12,199 bases of DNA from SLNP01 sp964568875 (GCA_964568875.1 CAZMSH010000047.1:1-12199), one strand, 5' to 3'; shown: positions 1 to 7,991, numbered from the stretch's first letter. The notes: generated by a model from the sequence alone, not told the origin. Made by a program: numbers and translations.

Positions 1-3000
1 GACTTTGTACCATTGGCAAGCGTGGCAGTATACTCTATCTCATCAACGATATAATTGCTGCCGACCACGAAATCCTCAGGCCGCATACTAATCCGGTACT
101 GATAATAACTCTCTGTTTCACTTAATGTGTTGTCGCGGTTAATATCCTCCATATCAGGCATGGTAGAACCGCTTGTGGGATATGATTCACCCGACATCTC
201 TGACGTCGGTGAATTACCCTCCATGCCGTTGTATCTCTTGTACCGTTCAAGAATCCCTGTCTGAAGTCTGTCATATTCCGATCCTCTGAAGTATTTAAAA
301 TCATCATCCGAAGGATCCTTAACAAGATTCTCAAGTACCTCCGGCTTTACAATCTGTCCTGCTTTTTCAAGATAGTCAGCAAAGAATGACGCTTCATCAA
401 TATTGGACAACCCGTCAAGACCCACATCCTGATATCTTCGTGATTCCGGATTATTATCGAAGGCATGTACTACTGCCTGAATGGTCGGGACCCTTCCCCA
501 GGCAGTCGTATCAACATTCTTAACATCCGCCCCCCCGGGCAACCCGTGCTCAAAACTCTTGCGTGAATCCCTCAGAATATCCTCAGAAATATTACCCAGA
601 TTAAAATAGAGGTCTCCCCCTGTATGATCCGGATTTTCAACAAAAGGATCCATCAGCCAGAATTTGATATACTGAATGTTGGCAGCCTCGAAATCACTGG
701 TTACAATCTCCCTCATTATGCCACCCCACCTCGAAGCAGGCTCATTAAGCAACCCATCCTCGTTAATCCCTGCCGAATAGCTTCCGGGATATGTGTCATA
801 ATTATATGGGCCTCTCTCTACCGGATAGTAGGCAACGTTCAGGACAGCTATGTTGGTTGGAATGCCGCTCGGACTCTCCTTAAAAGGAAATATTTCTGTC
901 TCGAAAATCTCCCTCACAAAATGGCTCGATTGCAGATCAGGATTGCTCTTGATATGATCGGGAGTTGCTGAGCCGTTTCTGAGGAAAAGTGGATCAATCA
1001 CATACCATGCAATTCGTGCCCTGTTGAATCCACTTATCAGATTATTGTTGTACCTCGATTCAGGAAACAGGAGATTCTGGCCCTGCGGTAAACTTGCCAG
1101 TACCCATGCATGAAAGGATTTAATGTCAAGTGGTATTTCGCTCGCCTCAAAATCATCAATATATGAATTCCCGGCACTCGTAATTGCTTTAGAATGGCCC
1201 GGGAAAAGGCGGGCTACCTCGCCGAAGAAATTTACTGAAGAGGGTGCCCTGGTTTGAATAAAAGGCAATTTATCTATAGCCTGCGTAAGAAGTCTCGACT
1301 CTGTACGGTACGAGGTGTTCAACCCAAGGATCGTATTTGAGATCGGCTCCTCACCAAAAGTAACCTTCTGTGTATAGGGCCTCTCATTCAAATGGAGTAT
1401 GGTGCCTCCTATATTGAAGTTATTCGATATCCGGTAATCGAGATGAGTTCCGACCAGGGTCTTCGTCTGGAAGCCAAAAAACTGGTTGCTCTCAAGAGAC
1501 ACCTGTATGGGCGTCTGAGACTCAATCAGGGCTGCATTGATAATATTTACGGCTCCTCCGAAATAATCGACAGTATAGTCAACATTCTCAGTAAGAGGCA
1601 CTCCTCCGGCAGTAACCTTGACTGCTCCCTGGGGAATGTTGGCTACGTTGAGCCTTATCTCTGACCCTGAGGCTGAAGCATATTGTCCCTTTATCAGAAA
1701 CTTGTTCTTCTCTGCAATCTGTCGTGCTACCGTCTGGGTAGAGTCGTACAACTCCCTGAATACATACTTCTCTGCTATTGCCGGGTCAGTTATCTTCGAT
1801 GCAAGAAATTCACCGAAAGGTTCCAGAACCGGAAAAATTATCCTCCCGCGATTTGAATTAATGGTAATATCCTCAATGAAGTCAAATACTCCATCTGCTT
1901 CACGGTCAAGCTGTGAGTTGAGATTGTCAAGTCCAAGAACCTGAAGCAGAAGCTGTTCTGACAGGTTGCCATCAGGCAGATAGTTTATTGCATTGCCTGT
2001 AACATCATCCTGATAGAGAATATTCAGGTCGAAGTTTCTGTTCTCGATACGACCCGACCCAAGTGAATATATATTCTTCATCATCAGGTTCCATGTTGGA
2101 AGCCGGGGGCTTAGAGTAGTTCCCTTTATGAGTTTCAGTATCAGAGCATCAGGGGCACTGATACCATCTGTTGACAACTCCCCCACCCTGAATACCTCTC
2201 CACCTATAGTGTATTCATATGCAACAGCAAGTACTTCATCAGTATTTAAAGCAATATTAAGTGAGATATATCCCAGTTGCCTGTGCACTGTATATTCACG
2301 CTCATTCAGCATTCTGGCATTTTCTATCTTTTCATAGTCCCGTCCGATCTGAAACCCCGGATAAAGAGGCTCAAGAGATTCTGTTGCCTGTGCGATATCC
2401 CTGATTCCCGTGTAACTGTTTAAAAGAGACTCGTACATTTGATTGGCATTGTTGTCAGGATAAGGAACTGTGCCCGGAACAGCCTGAAAATCAGGCACCT
2501 GATTATATATGTGTGAAGCATTCTCAGCCAGGTCCATCAATGCAAGAATATTTCTGTTACTTGCTTCATCAAACCTGCTGGTTTTGTTGGTGATCCAAAC
2601 CTCTATTCTCTCAATGTTCACGCCTGAGCTTACAAGAGGAAGATTTTTCAGCGATTCGTTATAAATATCCCTGAAAAACTGTGACAGAAAAAAGTGCTTG
2701 TTTCCGTCATACTCATCCGCCCTGATTTCAAAATCCTGTACCTGTGCACCACCTCTGACATCAATTACCTGGGATTCTCCTTTCTGTTGTGATGCCACAC
2801 TTGTAACGGTAAGCTTCCCGAACTGCATCTCGGTTTTCAGTCCAAAAAGACTGTAACTGCCAGTAATAAGTGTCCCGGGCAATGGCAGGGTAACATCACC
2901 TGCCTCCACCTTCTTGATAATCTCGTCCTCCTTGCCGGAATACTCAAGTTTGGTACGGTTCTCAAACTCAAACATAGCATCAGTGTTGTAATTGATGCCC

Positions 3001-3629
3001 AACTGCATCTTGTCGCCTATCGTGCCCGTGACATTCATCTGAATCTTCTGCTGAAAATCAAATGTGGGGATAGTCCTCAGACGCTCACTCAAAGCCGGGT
3101 TCTCTGTATGTGAAACATTAATTCCAAATATCAGTTCTGCCGATCCCTGAGGAACAATATTGATCACATTGCTCCCGAAAAGCCTGTCAAAAGTCTCACC
3201 TCCCATCTCAAACTGTGGTATCAGCCCAGAGCGGTAAGCTCCCTCCTGTCCCATTATCCGTGATTCCCAGTAATCACGCATAGCCCTTTCATACTCATAC
3301 TTTCTGAACTCCTCAGGACTCATTCTGACAGGTATTCGATAATCAAGATCTCCTACCTTCTGATAAATAATATACTCGTTTTTGGAAGGATCATAAATGG
3401 CTGTTCGCCTGAAACCTGAAGGCATGTCAAGAAAAAACGGAGAAGAGCTGCGTTTGTCCCAGGGCACAAGAGGGACATCCTCAAGCTTCAAAGGGCGACG
3501 TATGGTGTCCTGCGTCCGTAAAGTCTGAGGCGGGTTGCCATAAGCAACAAGATTCCCATCTGAAATGGACAGAAGCAAAAGACATAAAAAGAGTGACGAC
3601 AGGCTTATATTTTTCTCTCCTGGGCTCAA
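1..3629 (-). CDS. sprA: SprA/Sov, type IX secretion outer-membrane translocon (partial, C-terminus beyond window)
   Basis: One uninterrupted minus-strand frame of about 1,209 codons runs off the left edge, so the C-terminal part is missing; family members are typically well over 2,000 residues. SprA (Sov in Porphyromonas) is the very large beta-barrel that carries T9SS cargo across the outer membrane. I recognise SprA segments along the whole length: LDMPSGFRRTAIYDPSKNEY (from about residue 67), the FEIRADEYDGNKHFFLSQFF stretch near residue 300 followed by the SGVNIERIEVWITN segment, the SYIDDFEASE stretch, and MRPEDFVVGSNYIVDEIEY near the window edge. No ATG lies in frame before residue 69, which is inside conserved sequence. 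The TTG at 3629 gives MSPGEKNISLSS followed by a leucine-rich core, a good signal peptide, so I chose it. It starts 14 bases after the ruvA stop, so sprA is probably cotranscribed with pdxA and ruvA. I saw no frameshift in the segments I translated. Confidence 0.95.
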   Translation of the reverse strand, partial: MSPGEKNISLSSLFLCLLLLSISDGNLVAYGNPPQTLRTQDTIRRPLKLEDVPLVPWDKRSSSPFFLDMPSGFRRTAIYDPSKNEYIIYQKVGDLDYRIPVRMSPEEFRKYEYERAMRDYWESRIMGQEGAYRSGLIPQFEMGGETFDRLFGSNVINIVPQGSAELIFGINVSHTENPALSERLRTIPTFDFQQKIQMNVTGTIGDKMQLGINYNTDAMFEFENRTKLEYSGKEDEIIKKVEAGDVTLPLPGTLITGSYSLFGLKTEMQFGKLTVTSVASQQKGESQVIDVRGGAQVQDFEIRADEYDGNKHFFLSQFFRDIYNESLKNLPLVSSGVNIERIEVWITNKTSRFDEASNRNILALMDLAENASHIYNQVPDFQAVPGTVPYPDNNANQMYESLLNSYTGIRDIAQATESLEPLYPGFQIGRDYEKIENARMLNEREYTVHRQLGYISLNIALNTDEVLAVAYEYTIGGEVFRVGELSTDGISAPDALILKLIKGTTLSPRLPTWNLMMKNIYSLGSGRIENRNFDLNILYQDDVTGNAINYLPDGNLSEQLLLQVLGLDNLNSQLDREADGVFDFIEDITINSNRGRIIFPVLEPFGEFLASKITDPAIAEKYVFRELYDSTQTVARQIAEKNKFLIKGQYASASGSEIRLNVANIPQGAVKVTAGGVPLTENVDYTVDYFGGAVNIINAALIESQTPIQVSLESNQFFGFQTKTLVGTHLDYRISNNFNIGGTILHLNERPYTQKVTFGEEPISNTILGLNTSYRTESRLLTQAIDKLPFIQTRAPSSVNFFGEVARLFPGHSKAITSAGNSYIDDFEASEIPLDIKSFHAWVLASLPQGQNLLFPESRYNNNLISGFNRARIAWYVIDPLFLRNGSATPDHIKSNPDLQSSHFVREIFETEIFPFKESPSGIPTNIAVLNVAYYPVERGPYNYDTYPGSYSAGINEDGLLNEPASRWGGIMREIVTSDFEAANIQYIKFWLMDPFVENPDHTGGDLYFNLGNISEDILRDSRKSFEHGLPGGADVKNVDTTAWGRVPTIQAVVHAFDNNPESRRYQDVGLDGLSNIDEASFFADYLEKAGQIVKPEVLENLVKDPSDDDFKYFRGSEYDRLQTGILERYKRYNGMEGNSPTSEMSGESYPTSGSTMPDMEDINRDNTLSETESYYQYRISMRPEDFVVGSNYIVDEIEYTATLANGTK

Positions 3630-3643
3630 CCGGTTACAATCAA

Positions 3644-4225
3644 TTACAAATTCCTGAGCGCCTGTTTAATAAGCTCCTCTACTGTCAGATTCTGATTTTC
3701 TGAAAGTAATTTGTCGATTACCTTTACCGTGGCGCTCCTGACAAATCCAAGCATCATCAAAGCAGATAACGCCTCTTCCCGCATTGTATTGTCCTTGAGC
3801 GTCAAAATTTCTCCGGCTTGTGAGACTTTTCCGGTCTTATCACGCAGATCTACGATAATTCGTTCTGCTGTTTTAAGTCCGATGCCCTTTATACTTTTAA
3901 GAAGATGTACGTTGGAATCTGATATCGCCTTTTCAATTTCTGATGGTTTGAGCGATGAGAGCATCATTCTGGCTGTATTCGGACCAACTCCGTTAACGGT
4001 AATAAGAAGCCTGAAAAGTTCTCTTTCAGATCTGCCTGCAAAACCGTATAGCTGACGGGCATCCTCCCTTATTACTTCATGAACCGGCAGTGTTACCTCA
4101 GAGCCGCTCTCCAGCTGTGAGTAGGTGTTGAGTGATATACTGACAAAATATCCCATACCGGCGGTTTCTATTACCAGGTAAGCCGGATTAAGCTCAGTGA
4201 TTTTCCCTTTGATATATTCAATCAT
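3644..4225 (-). CDS. ruvA: Holliday junction branch migration protein RuvA
   Basis: RuvA forms a tetramer that binds four-way DNA junctions and loads the RuvB motor for branch migration in recombinational repair. The 193 residues show the full family plan. An N-terminal OB-fold domain begins MIEYIKGKITELNPAYLVIE. Two helix-hairpin-helix motifs follow, around residues 72-91 (TVNGVGPNTARMMLSS) and 107-126 (LLKSIKGIGLKTAERIIVDL). After a flexible linker comes the small C-terminal RuvB-binding domain, about 148-193 (EEALSALMMLGF onward). Length is close to the E. coli protein (about 200). The ATG overlaps the pdxA stop as ATGA, which suggests translational coupling. sprA follows 14 bases downstream. 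ruvB and ruvC are not next to it, which is common in Bacteroidota. Confidence 0.97.
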   Translation of the reverse strand: MIEYIKGKITELNPAYLVIETAGMGYFVSISLNTYSQLESGSEVTLPVHEVIREDARQLYGFAGRSERELFRLLITVNGVGPNTARMMLSSLKPSEIEKAISDSNVHLLKSIKGIGLKTAERIIVDLRDKTGKVSQAGEILTLKDNTMREEALSALMMLGFVRSATVKVIDKLLSENQNLTVEELIKQALRNL

Positions 4226-5328
4226 AGGTGGTTGTCGTTATTTGGTATTTCCGGAGGTAATTCATCGGGTCTTTCATGACGGGTATCTATCTGCTGATGC
4301 TGCAGGGGATCTGCTGATATCTCCTTATACAGTTGCCTGCTGCGATAAATGTCGCATGCACGGTATACAGCATGTCTGAATGATAAATCACTCGCCTTTC
4401 CCATGCCCGCAATCTGAAATGCAGTACCATGTGCCGGAGACGTTCTGACAACAGGCAGGCCGGCAGTATAGTTGACTCCTGATTCGAAGGCAAGCGCCTT
4501 GAATGGTATCAGACCCTGGTCGTGATACATGGCCAGGATCGCATCAAATTTGGTGAATTCATCTGACCCGAAGAACCCATCGGCGGGAAAAGGCCCGAAC
4601 GTCATAATACCCTCATCAAATGCCTTACTGATGGCAGGTGCAATAATGGTCTCCTCTTCCCTGCCCAGAAGACATCTGTCTCCGGCATGTGGATTGAGAC
4701 CCAAAACGGCTATACGTGGTTTCCTGATACTGAAATCCTCAATCAGCGACCTGTTAAGTATACGCAGCTTTGACATAATACTATCAACGGTGATTGCTGC
4801 GGGCACATCAGCCAATGGTATATGGTCGGTTACCGTACCTATTCGCATGTTCTCGGAAATCATCAGCATGAGAACATCATTACAGCCGAAAACAGACTTA
4901 AGGTAATCGGTATGACCCGGAAAGCGGAACATATCTGACTGAATATTATGTTTATCGATAGGAGCCGTTACAAGAACATCTATCTTCCCATCCCTGAGGT
5001 CTGCCACTGCTGCCTCCAGTGACTTCAATGCAGCCTCGCCTCCCTGTTGGGTTGACTTCCCCAACTCTACCCTCACCTCATCATCAAGACAATTGATAAG
5101 GTTGGGCCTGCGATCACTGGCCTCATCCACATCTCTGATATTATTAAAGCTGAAATTCTCTATGTTGAGTGCCTTCCTGTGATAAGCAGCCACCTTCGGT
5201 GAACCATACACAACCGGGATGCAGGTTTCAATAAGATGCTGGTCGGCAAGGCTTTTCATGATTACTTCATAACCTATACCGTTAATATCTCCGTTACTTA
5301 TACCAACAATTATTTTATTCCTTTCCAT
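4222..5328 (-). CDS. pdxA: 4-hydroxythreonine-4-phosphate dehydrogenase PdxA
   Basis: PdxA oxidises 4-phosphohydroxy-L-threonine with NAD; the product is condensed by PdxJ with deoxyxylulose 5-phosphate to make pyridoxine 5-phosphate, the vitamin B6 precursor. From the start at 5328 the protein has 368 residues. It begins MERNKIIVGISNGDINGIGY, the Bacteroidota form of the family's N-terminus. Metal-site histidines are visible at 139 (PGHTDY), 214 (NPHAGD) and 269 (MYHDQGLIPFK), and the HGTAF motif is at 300-304. In-frame ATGs also occur at 5352 and 5361, but they add MQGMFKQQISR ahead of the conserved start, so I prefer 5328. The last 30 or so residues are hydrophilic, rich in Pro, Asp, His and Asn, and look like a dispensable tail. 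It is the first gene of pdxA-ruvA-sprA; ruvA overlaps its stop. dxr, which acts on the same deoxyxylulose phosphate pool, lies elsewhere in this window. Confidence 0.93.
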   Translation of the reverse strand: MERNKIIVGISNGDINGIGYEVIMKSLADQHLIETCIPVVYGSPKVAAYHRKALNIENFSFNNIRDVDEASDRRPNLINCLDDEVRVELGKSTQQGGEAALKSLEAAVADLRDGKIDVLVTAPIDKHNIQSDMFRFPGHTDYLKSVFGCNDVLMLMISENMRIGTVTDHIPLADVPAAITVDSIMSKLRILNRSLIEDFSIRKPRIAVLGLNPHAGDRCLLGREEETIIAPAISKAFDEGIMTFGPFPADGFFGSDEFTKFDAILAMYHDQGLIPFKALAFESGVNYTAGLPVVRTSPAHGTAFQIAGMGKASDLSFRHAVYRACDIYRSRQLYKEISADPLQHQQIDTRHERPDELPPEIPNNDNHL

Positions 5329-5370
5329 ACGCGAAATCTGTTGTTTGAACATACCCTGCAATCATCTTAT

Positions 5371-5392
5371 CTGATACGATAATCGCGATCAG
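5371..5392 (-). other. Imperfect inverted repeat in the pdxA leader
   Basis: The arms CTGAT and ATCAG at the ends enclose an inner CGAT/ATCG pair around a central A (read on the plus strand), with one and two unpaired bases between inner and outer arms. It lies between the candidate pdxA promoter and the pdxA starts (43 bases from the ATG at 5328, 10 from the one at 5361). It could be an operator or a leader hairpin; the sequence alone does not decide. I recognise no known riboswitch here. Confidence 0.3.
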
Positions 5393-5424
5393 CTATCCGA
5401 AAAAATTGAAGGGTAAAGTTAATA

Positions 5425-5431
5425 CAAAATA
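5425..5431 (-). promoter_or_regulatory. Candidate -7 element for pdxA-ruvA-sprA
   Basis: On the minus strand this reads TATTTTG, one base shorter than the Bacteroidota -7 consensus TAnnTTTG. No clear TTTG or TTG lies 19-21 bases upstream, so the call is weak. The position, about 95-105 bases before the pdxA ATG in the divergent spacer, is suitable. Confidence 0.3.
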
Positions 5432-5456
5432 TCGGTTCTTATAATCCTTAATCTGC

Positions 5457-5464
5457 TACCTTTG
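5457..5464 (+). promoter_or_regulatory. Candidate -7 element for mqnC
   Basis: TACCTTTG matches the Bacteroidota -7 consensus TAnnTTTG exactly. Transcription would start a few bases downstream and leave a leader of about 65 bases before the mqnC ATG at 5538. The -33 position has only a weak GGTT around 5434-5437, not TTTG. This spacer (5329-5537) also carries the opposing pdxA promoter region. Confidence 0.5.
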
Positions 5465-5537
5465 AAACGGCAATCAGCACCTTAGGTACAACCAACGGGA
5501 TATAATCATATACTCCCCGGTTACACTCAATGACGAT

Positions 5538-6629
5538 ATGAACAACGATATACTTTTCAGTAAAGCTCTGGCTCTCGAATCACTAACCATTGATGAAGGA
5601 CTATGGCTCTATGAAAAAGCACCACTGGCCGAACTAATGCTTGCCGGCATGGAACTCCGCAGAAAACAGGTTCCGGGAAATGAGGTCGGATGGATTATCG
5701 ACCGTAATGTCAACATTACCAATATATGCTTCTCTCAGTGTCTGTTCTGCAACTTCTGCCGAAAGAAAGGAGCTCCCGACACATATATTACCACCCTTGA
5801 AGAGTATCGCGTGAAATGCAGTGAACTCTTCGACCTTGGCGGCGACCAGCTATTGCTTCAGGGCGGAATGCACCCTGATCTGGGTCTCGGATACTATACA
5901 GAACTCTTCAGCACTCTGAAGCAGGAATTCCCAGCACTTAAACTCCATGCCCTGGGACCGCCTGAGATATTATGGCTTGCCAGAAAGGATAAGATCACTG
6001 TCAGAAGGGTACTTGAGGCTCTCATTGAATCAGGCCTTGATTCATTGCCCGGTGCCGGAGCGGAGATACTTTCAGACAGGGTAAGGAAGATAGTCTCCCC
6101 GGCCAAGGCAACCACCCGTGAGTGGCTCGGGGTGATGAGAGAGGCACATAGCCTCAACCTTCCGACATCAGCAACTATGATGTTCGGTCATGCTGAAACT
6201 GCACGCGAACGGATCGAACATCTCAGCCTGCTCAGGGAACTGCAGTCTCAAAAACCTGATGGCAACTATGGTTTTATATCATTCATTCCATGGCCTTTTC
6301 AGGATGAGGGAACCAGGCTCTTCTCTGAAATGGGTATCAGGAACACTGTATCGGCGGAAGACTATATAAGGCTTATAGCAATAAGCCGTATAATGCTTAA
6401 CAATATAATAAACATCCAGGCTTCTCTTCTCACTGTTGGTGAAGATACTGCTATGTTATCGCTTCATGCCGGAGCTAACGATCTCGGTTCAGTCATGATA
6501 GAGGAAAATGTAGTCAGCTCAGCCGGAGGTGGCTACCGTTTTAATTCTGCCGGATTAAGGGATATCATATCCCGCGCAGGCTTCACACCACGACGCCGGA
6601 ACCAGAAGTACGAAACCTTGCCGGAGTAG
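5538..6629 (+). CDS. mqnC: Radical-SAM cyclic dehypoxanthinyl futalosine synthase MqnC
   Basis: MqnC cyclises dehypoxanthine futalosine with a 5'-deoxyadenosyl radical, a middle step of the futalosine route to menaquinone. The 363-residue protein has the radical-SAM CX3CX2C cluster motif at Cys64, Cys68 and Cys71 (CFSQCLFC). Other family marks are LQGGMHPDLG near 107, HALGPPE near 137, GLDSLPGAGAEIL near 166, RVRKIVSPAKAT near 181, TSATMMFGHAET near 190 and SFIPWPFQDEGTRL near 258. The SLPGAGAEIL segment and the overall pattern fit MqnC better than the relatives MqnE or CofH, but this is recognition by eye. It stands alone on the plus strand with its own candidate promoter; no other mqn gene is in the window. 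An upstream ATG at 5530 opens only a three-codon frame (M-T-I-stop) whose TGA overlaps the real ATG. Confidence 0.88.
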   Translation: MNNDILFSKALALESLTIDEGLWLYEKAPLAELMLAGMELRRKQVPGNEVGWIIDRNVNITNICFSQCLFCNFCRKKGAPDTYITTLEEYRVKCSELFDLGGDQLLLQGGMHPDLGLGYYTELFSTLKQEFPALKLHALGPPEILWLARKDKITVRRVLEALIESGLDSLPGAGAEILSDRVRKIVSPAKATTREWLGVMREAHSLNLPTSATMMFGHAETARERIEHLSLLRELQSQKPDGNYGFISFIPWPFQDEGTRLFSEMGIRNTVSAEDYIRLIAISRIMLNNIINIQASLLTVGEDTAMLSLHAGANDLGSVMIEENVVSSAGGGYRFNSAGLRDIISRAGFTPRRRNQKYETLPE

Positions 6630-6641
6630 AGGCTACTTTTT
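6625..6641 (+). terminator. Small hairpin with T-run at the mqnC/DUF4837 convergence
   Basis: AGTAG, loop AGG, CTACT (6625-6637) forms a five-base-pair stem and is followed by T's through 6641. The stem holds the mqnC stop codon in one arm and the complement of the opposing gene's stop in the other. It is short and AT-rich, so it is a weak terminator candidate for mqnC at best. Confidence 0.3.
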
Positions 6642-7679
6642 ATCTTCAGGCATCTTGCCGATAACGGTGGCCTCTTCGGGAGAATGGAAATCAGCAAGGT
6701 AAAGAAGAGCCTCGACCTGCCTGAGCAGCTCCCTTTTGTTGTCATTGGGGGCATAGACGAACGCATCAAGAAATACTGCACGTCTGTTCTTTTCGTCATA
6801 TGTCATTACCGAAATGAACGGTCCTCCCATAAAGCCATTCACCAGCGTCCATAAACCCCTTATCTCAGCATAGTTACGACCGTTATGGCTGAATATCCTG
6901 TAGTCAACAGGAGCTCTCTCCTCAATTGCCATATAACTGCCATCTACCGGACCCTTGACTTCCTGGCGGGTAAGGTTGTTCCTAATCATTATCATACTGT
7001 CACGGGTAAACACCGAACTTCCTGAGGCCTTGAAATAGTGCATCAGTACCGACTGTGTTGTTGTAGGGGTCTCCAGTGCCATCCAGGCAAAACCCGGCTT
7101 AGTCACATCCACTCGGTAACCTGCCGGTACCGGCATCGAAATCCTGTGCTGATCACGAAGCCTGTTGAAGGTATGACTTGACTGGGTACGTCGATAATAA
7201 CTCATCCATCTCTCTCTCTCAGCAGTGATGAGCTTTTCGAATATCAGCTCTTTTCTGTTTTCTATTTCATCAACTACAGAAGCTGCATCAGGACCCTCTG
7301 CCTTAAATATCAATTGTGTAGCTGCATAGGTATCAGTCTGAAACACTACCTTTGATTCTTCCACCCCGGTATTTGTGGTAACAAACAAAATATTACGATG
7401 GTTTCTATAGAGTCGTCCGAAACCACCCGGGGTTACGGTGAGCAAAGAAAACATTGGTTCGTACTGTGGCAAACCGGGCACAGGTTCCTGAAAGATATTC
7501 ATTAGCCTCTCTCCTTCAGAGCCATCAAGAAAAGCCTTCTCAGCGACTATTACCAACTCACCTGATGAGCCTGATACATTCGAGAGCAACCTTGAGGCTG
7601 CTGAGTCTCCATTGTCCCGGCAACCTGCTAAGGTAAAGGCAATTATAAGTGCCGGAATAACCAAAGTATTGATTTTCAT
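6633..7679 (-). CDS. DUF4837-family lipoprotein of unknown function
   Basis: This 348-residue protein starts with a lipoprotein signal peptide: MKINTLVIPALIIAFTLAGC, with a lipobox (LAGC) whose Cys20 would be lipidated. The rest resembles the Bacteroidota DUF4837 family: a SGSSGELVIVAEK strand soon after the lipobox, LPQYEPMFSLLTV near residues 70-85, and RNHRNILFV near 92-100. Its molecular function is not known to me. After Cys20 come Arg-Asp-Asn-Gly-Asp; acidic residues right after the cysteine favour surface display in some Bacteroidota lipoproteins, but the match is loose. It lies downstream of tatA on the same strand, but a strong terminator (7732-7758) separates them and I found no convincing consensus promoter in 7680-7731. 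Its stop is three bases from that of mqnC, which faces it. Confidence 0.82.
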   Translation of the reverse strand: MKINTLVIPALIIAFTLAGCRDNGDSAASRLLSNVSGSSGELVIVAEKAFLDGSEGERLMNIFQEPVPGLPQYEPMFSLLTVTPGGFGRLYRNHRNILFVTTNTGVEESKVVFQTDTYAATQLIFKAEGPDAASVVDEIENRKELIFEKLITAERERWMSYYRRTQSSHTFNRLRDQHRISMPVPAGYRVDVTKPGFAWMALETPTTTQSVLMHYFKASGSSVFTRDSMIMIRNNLTRQEVKGPVDGSYMAIEERAPVDYRIFSHNGRNYAEIRGLWTLVNGFMGGPFISVMTYDEKNRRAVFLDAFVYAPNDNKRELLRQVEALLYLADFHSPEEATVIGKMPEDKK

Positions 7680-7731
7680 GATCAGTATTTTTTTTCTTTA
7701 AATGCTCAATAATTATGCCAATAAAGAAATG

Positions 7732-7758
7732 AAAAAACCCGCAGATGAACAGCGGGTT
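7732..7758 (-). terminator. Intrinsic terminator after tatA
   Basis: On the minus strand AACCCGC pairs with GCGGGTT across a nine-base loop (seven base pairs) and runs into six T's (complement of 7732-7737). It lies about 50 bases past the tatA stop and would end the M23-dxr-rseP-tatA unit. A second small dyad (CCGGA/TCCGG, 7770-7785) lies between it and tatA but has no T-run after it. Confidence 0.85.
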
Positions 7759-7805
7759 ATATCAACAATCCGGATACGGTTCCGGTTAAAAAAGTCATAA
7801 CTAAA

Positions 7806-7991
7806 TTACTCCTTCTTATCGTCACTACCCTCTTCAGCACGTGACGCCTTTTTGAATTCCTTCATACCCTGGCCGATGCCCCTCATCAGTTCGGGAATTT
7901 TCCTTCCTCCGAACAGAAGAACAACAACAAGGATAATCAGTATTATCTCTGTGGGGCCGAACATACCTGCCAGAACTATCATTGATGCCAT
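7806..7991 (-). CDS. tatA: Twin-arginine translocase subunit TatA/E family
   Basis: TatA subunits assemble around TatBC to let folded proteins cross the inner membrane. The 61-residue protein has the family plan: a short N-terminus, one hydrophobic helix at about residues 13-28 (PTEIILIILVVVLLFGG), the FGGRKIPEL hinge, then an amphipathic helix (MRGIGQGMKEFKKA) and a charged tail ending in Lys and Glu. I used the first ATG at 7991; ATGs at 7982 and 7964 are also possible, giving 58 or 52 residues. It lies 72 bases after rseP and has its own promoter signal in that gap. tatC is not in the window, so whether this is the working TatA or one of several paralogues cannot be judged here. Confidence 0.93.
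   Translation of the reverse strand: MASMIVLAGMFGPTEIILIILVVVLLFGGRKIPELMRGIGQGMKEFKKASRAEEGSDDKKE

Noticed and set aside
1..3629. The leftmost 3.6 kb seeming to hold only short plus-strand frames, as if non-coding or decayed
   Set aside because: The minus strand is one open frame encoding recognisable SprA sequence throughout; it only lacks a stop in the window and an ATG near its start.
4529..4906. A 125-codon plus-strand open frame antisense to pdxA
   Set aside because: It lies wholly inside pdxA and has no promoter, start context or recognisable domain of its own.
5329..5537. A possible riboswitch in the divergent pdxA-mqnC spacer
   Set aside because: Only a short dyad and weak complementary stretches are visible; no conserved core of a known riboswitch class could be recognised.
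5530..5541. A three-codon upstream frame (M-T-I-stop) overlapping the mqnC start
   Set aside because: It could affect initiation, but such short overlaps arise easily by chance and nothing else supports a regulatory role.
7770..7785. A CCGGA/TCCGG hairpin near the tatA stop as a second terminator
   Set aside because: Five pairs with no T-run after it on the minus strand; on the plus strand it is followed by A's. The neighbouring stem at 7732-7758 is the real candidate.
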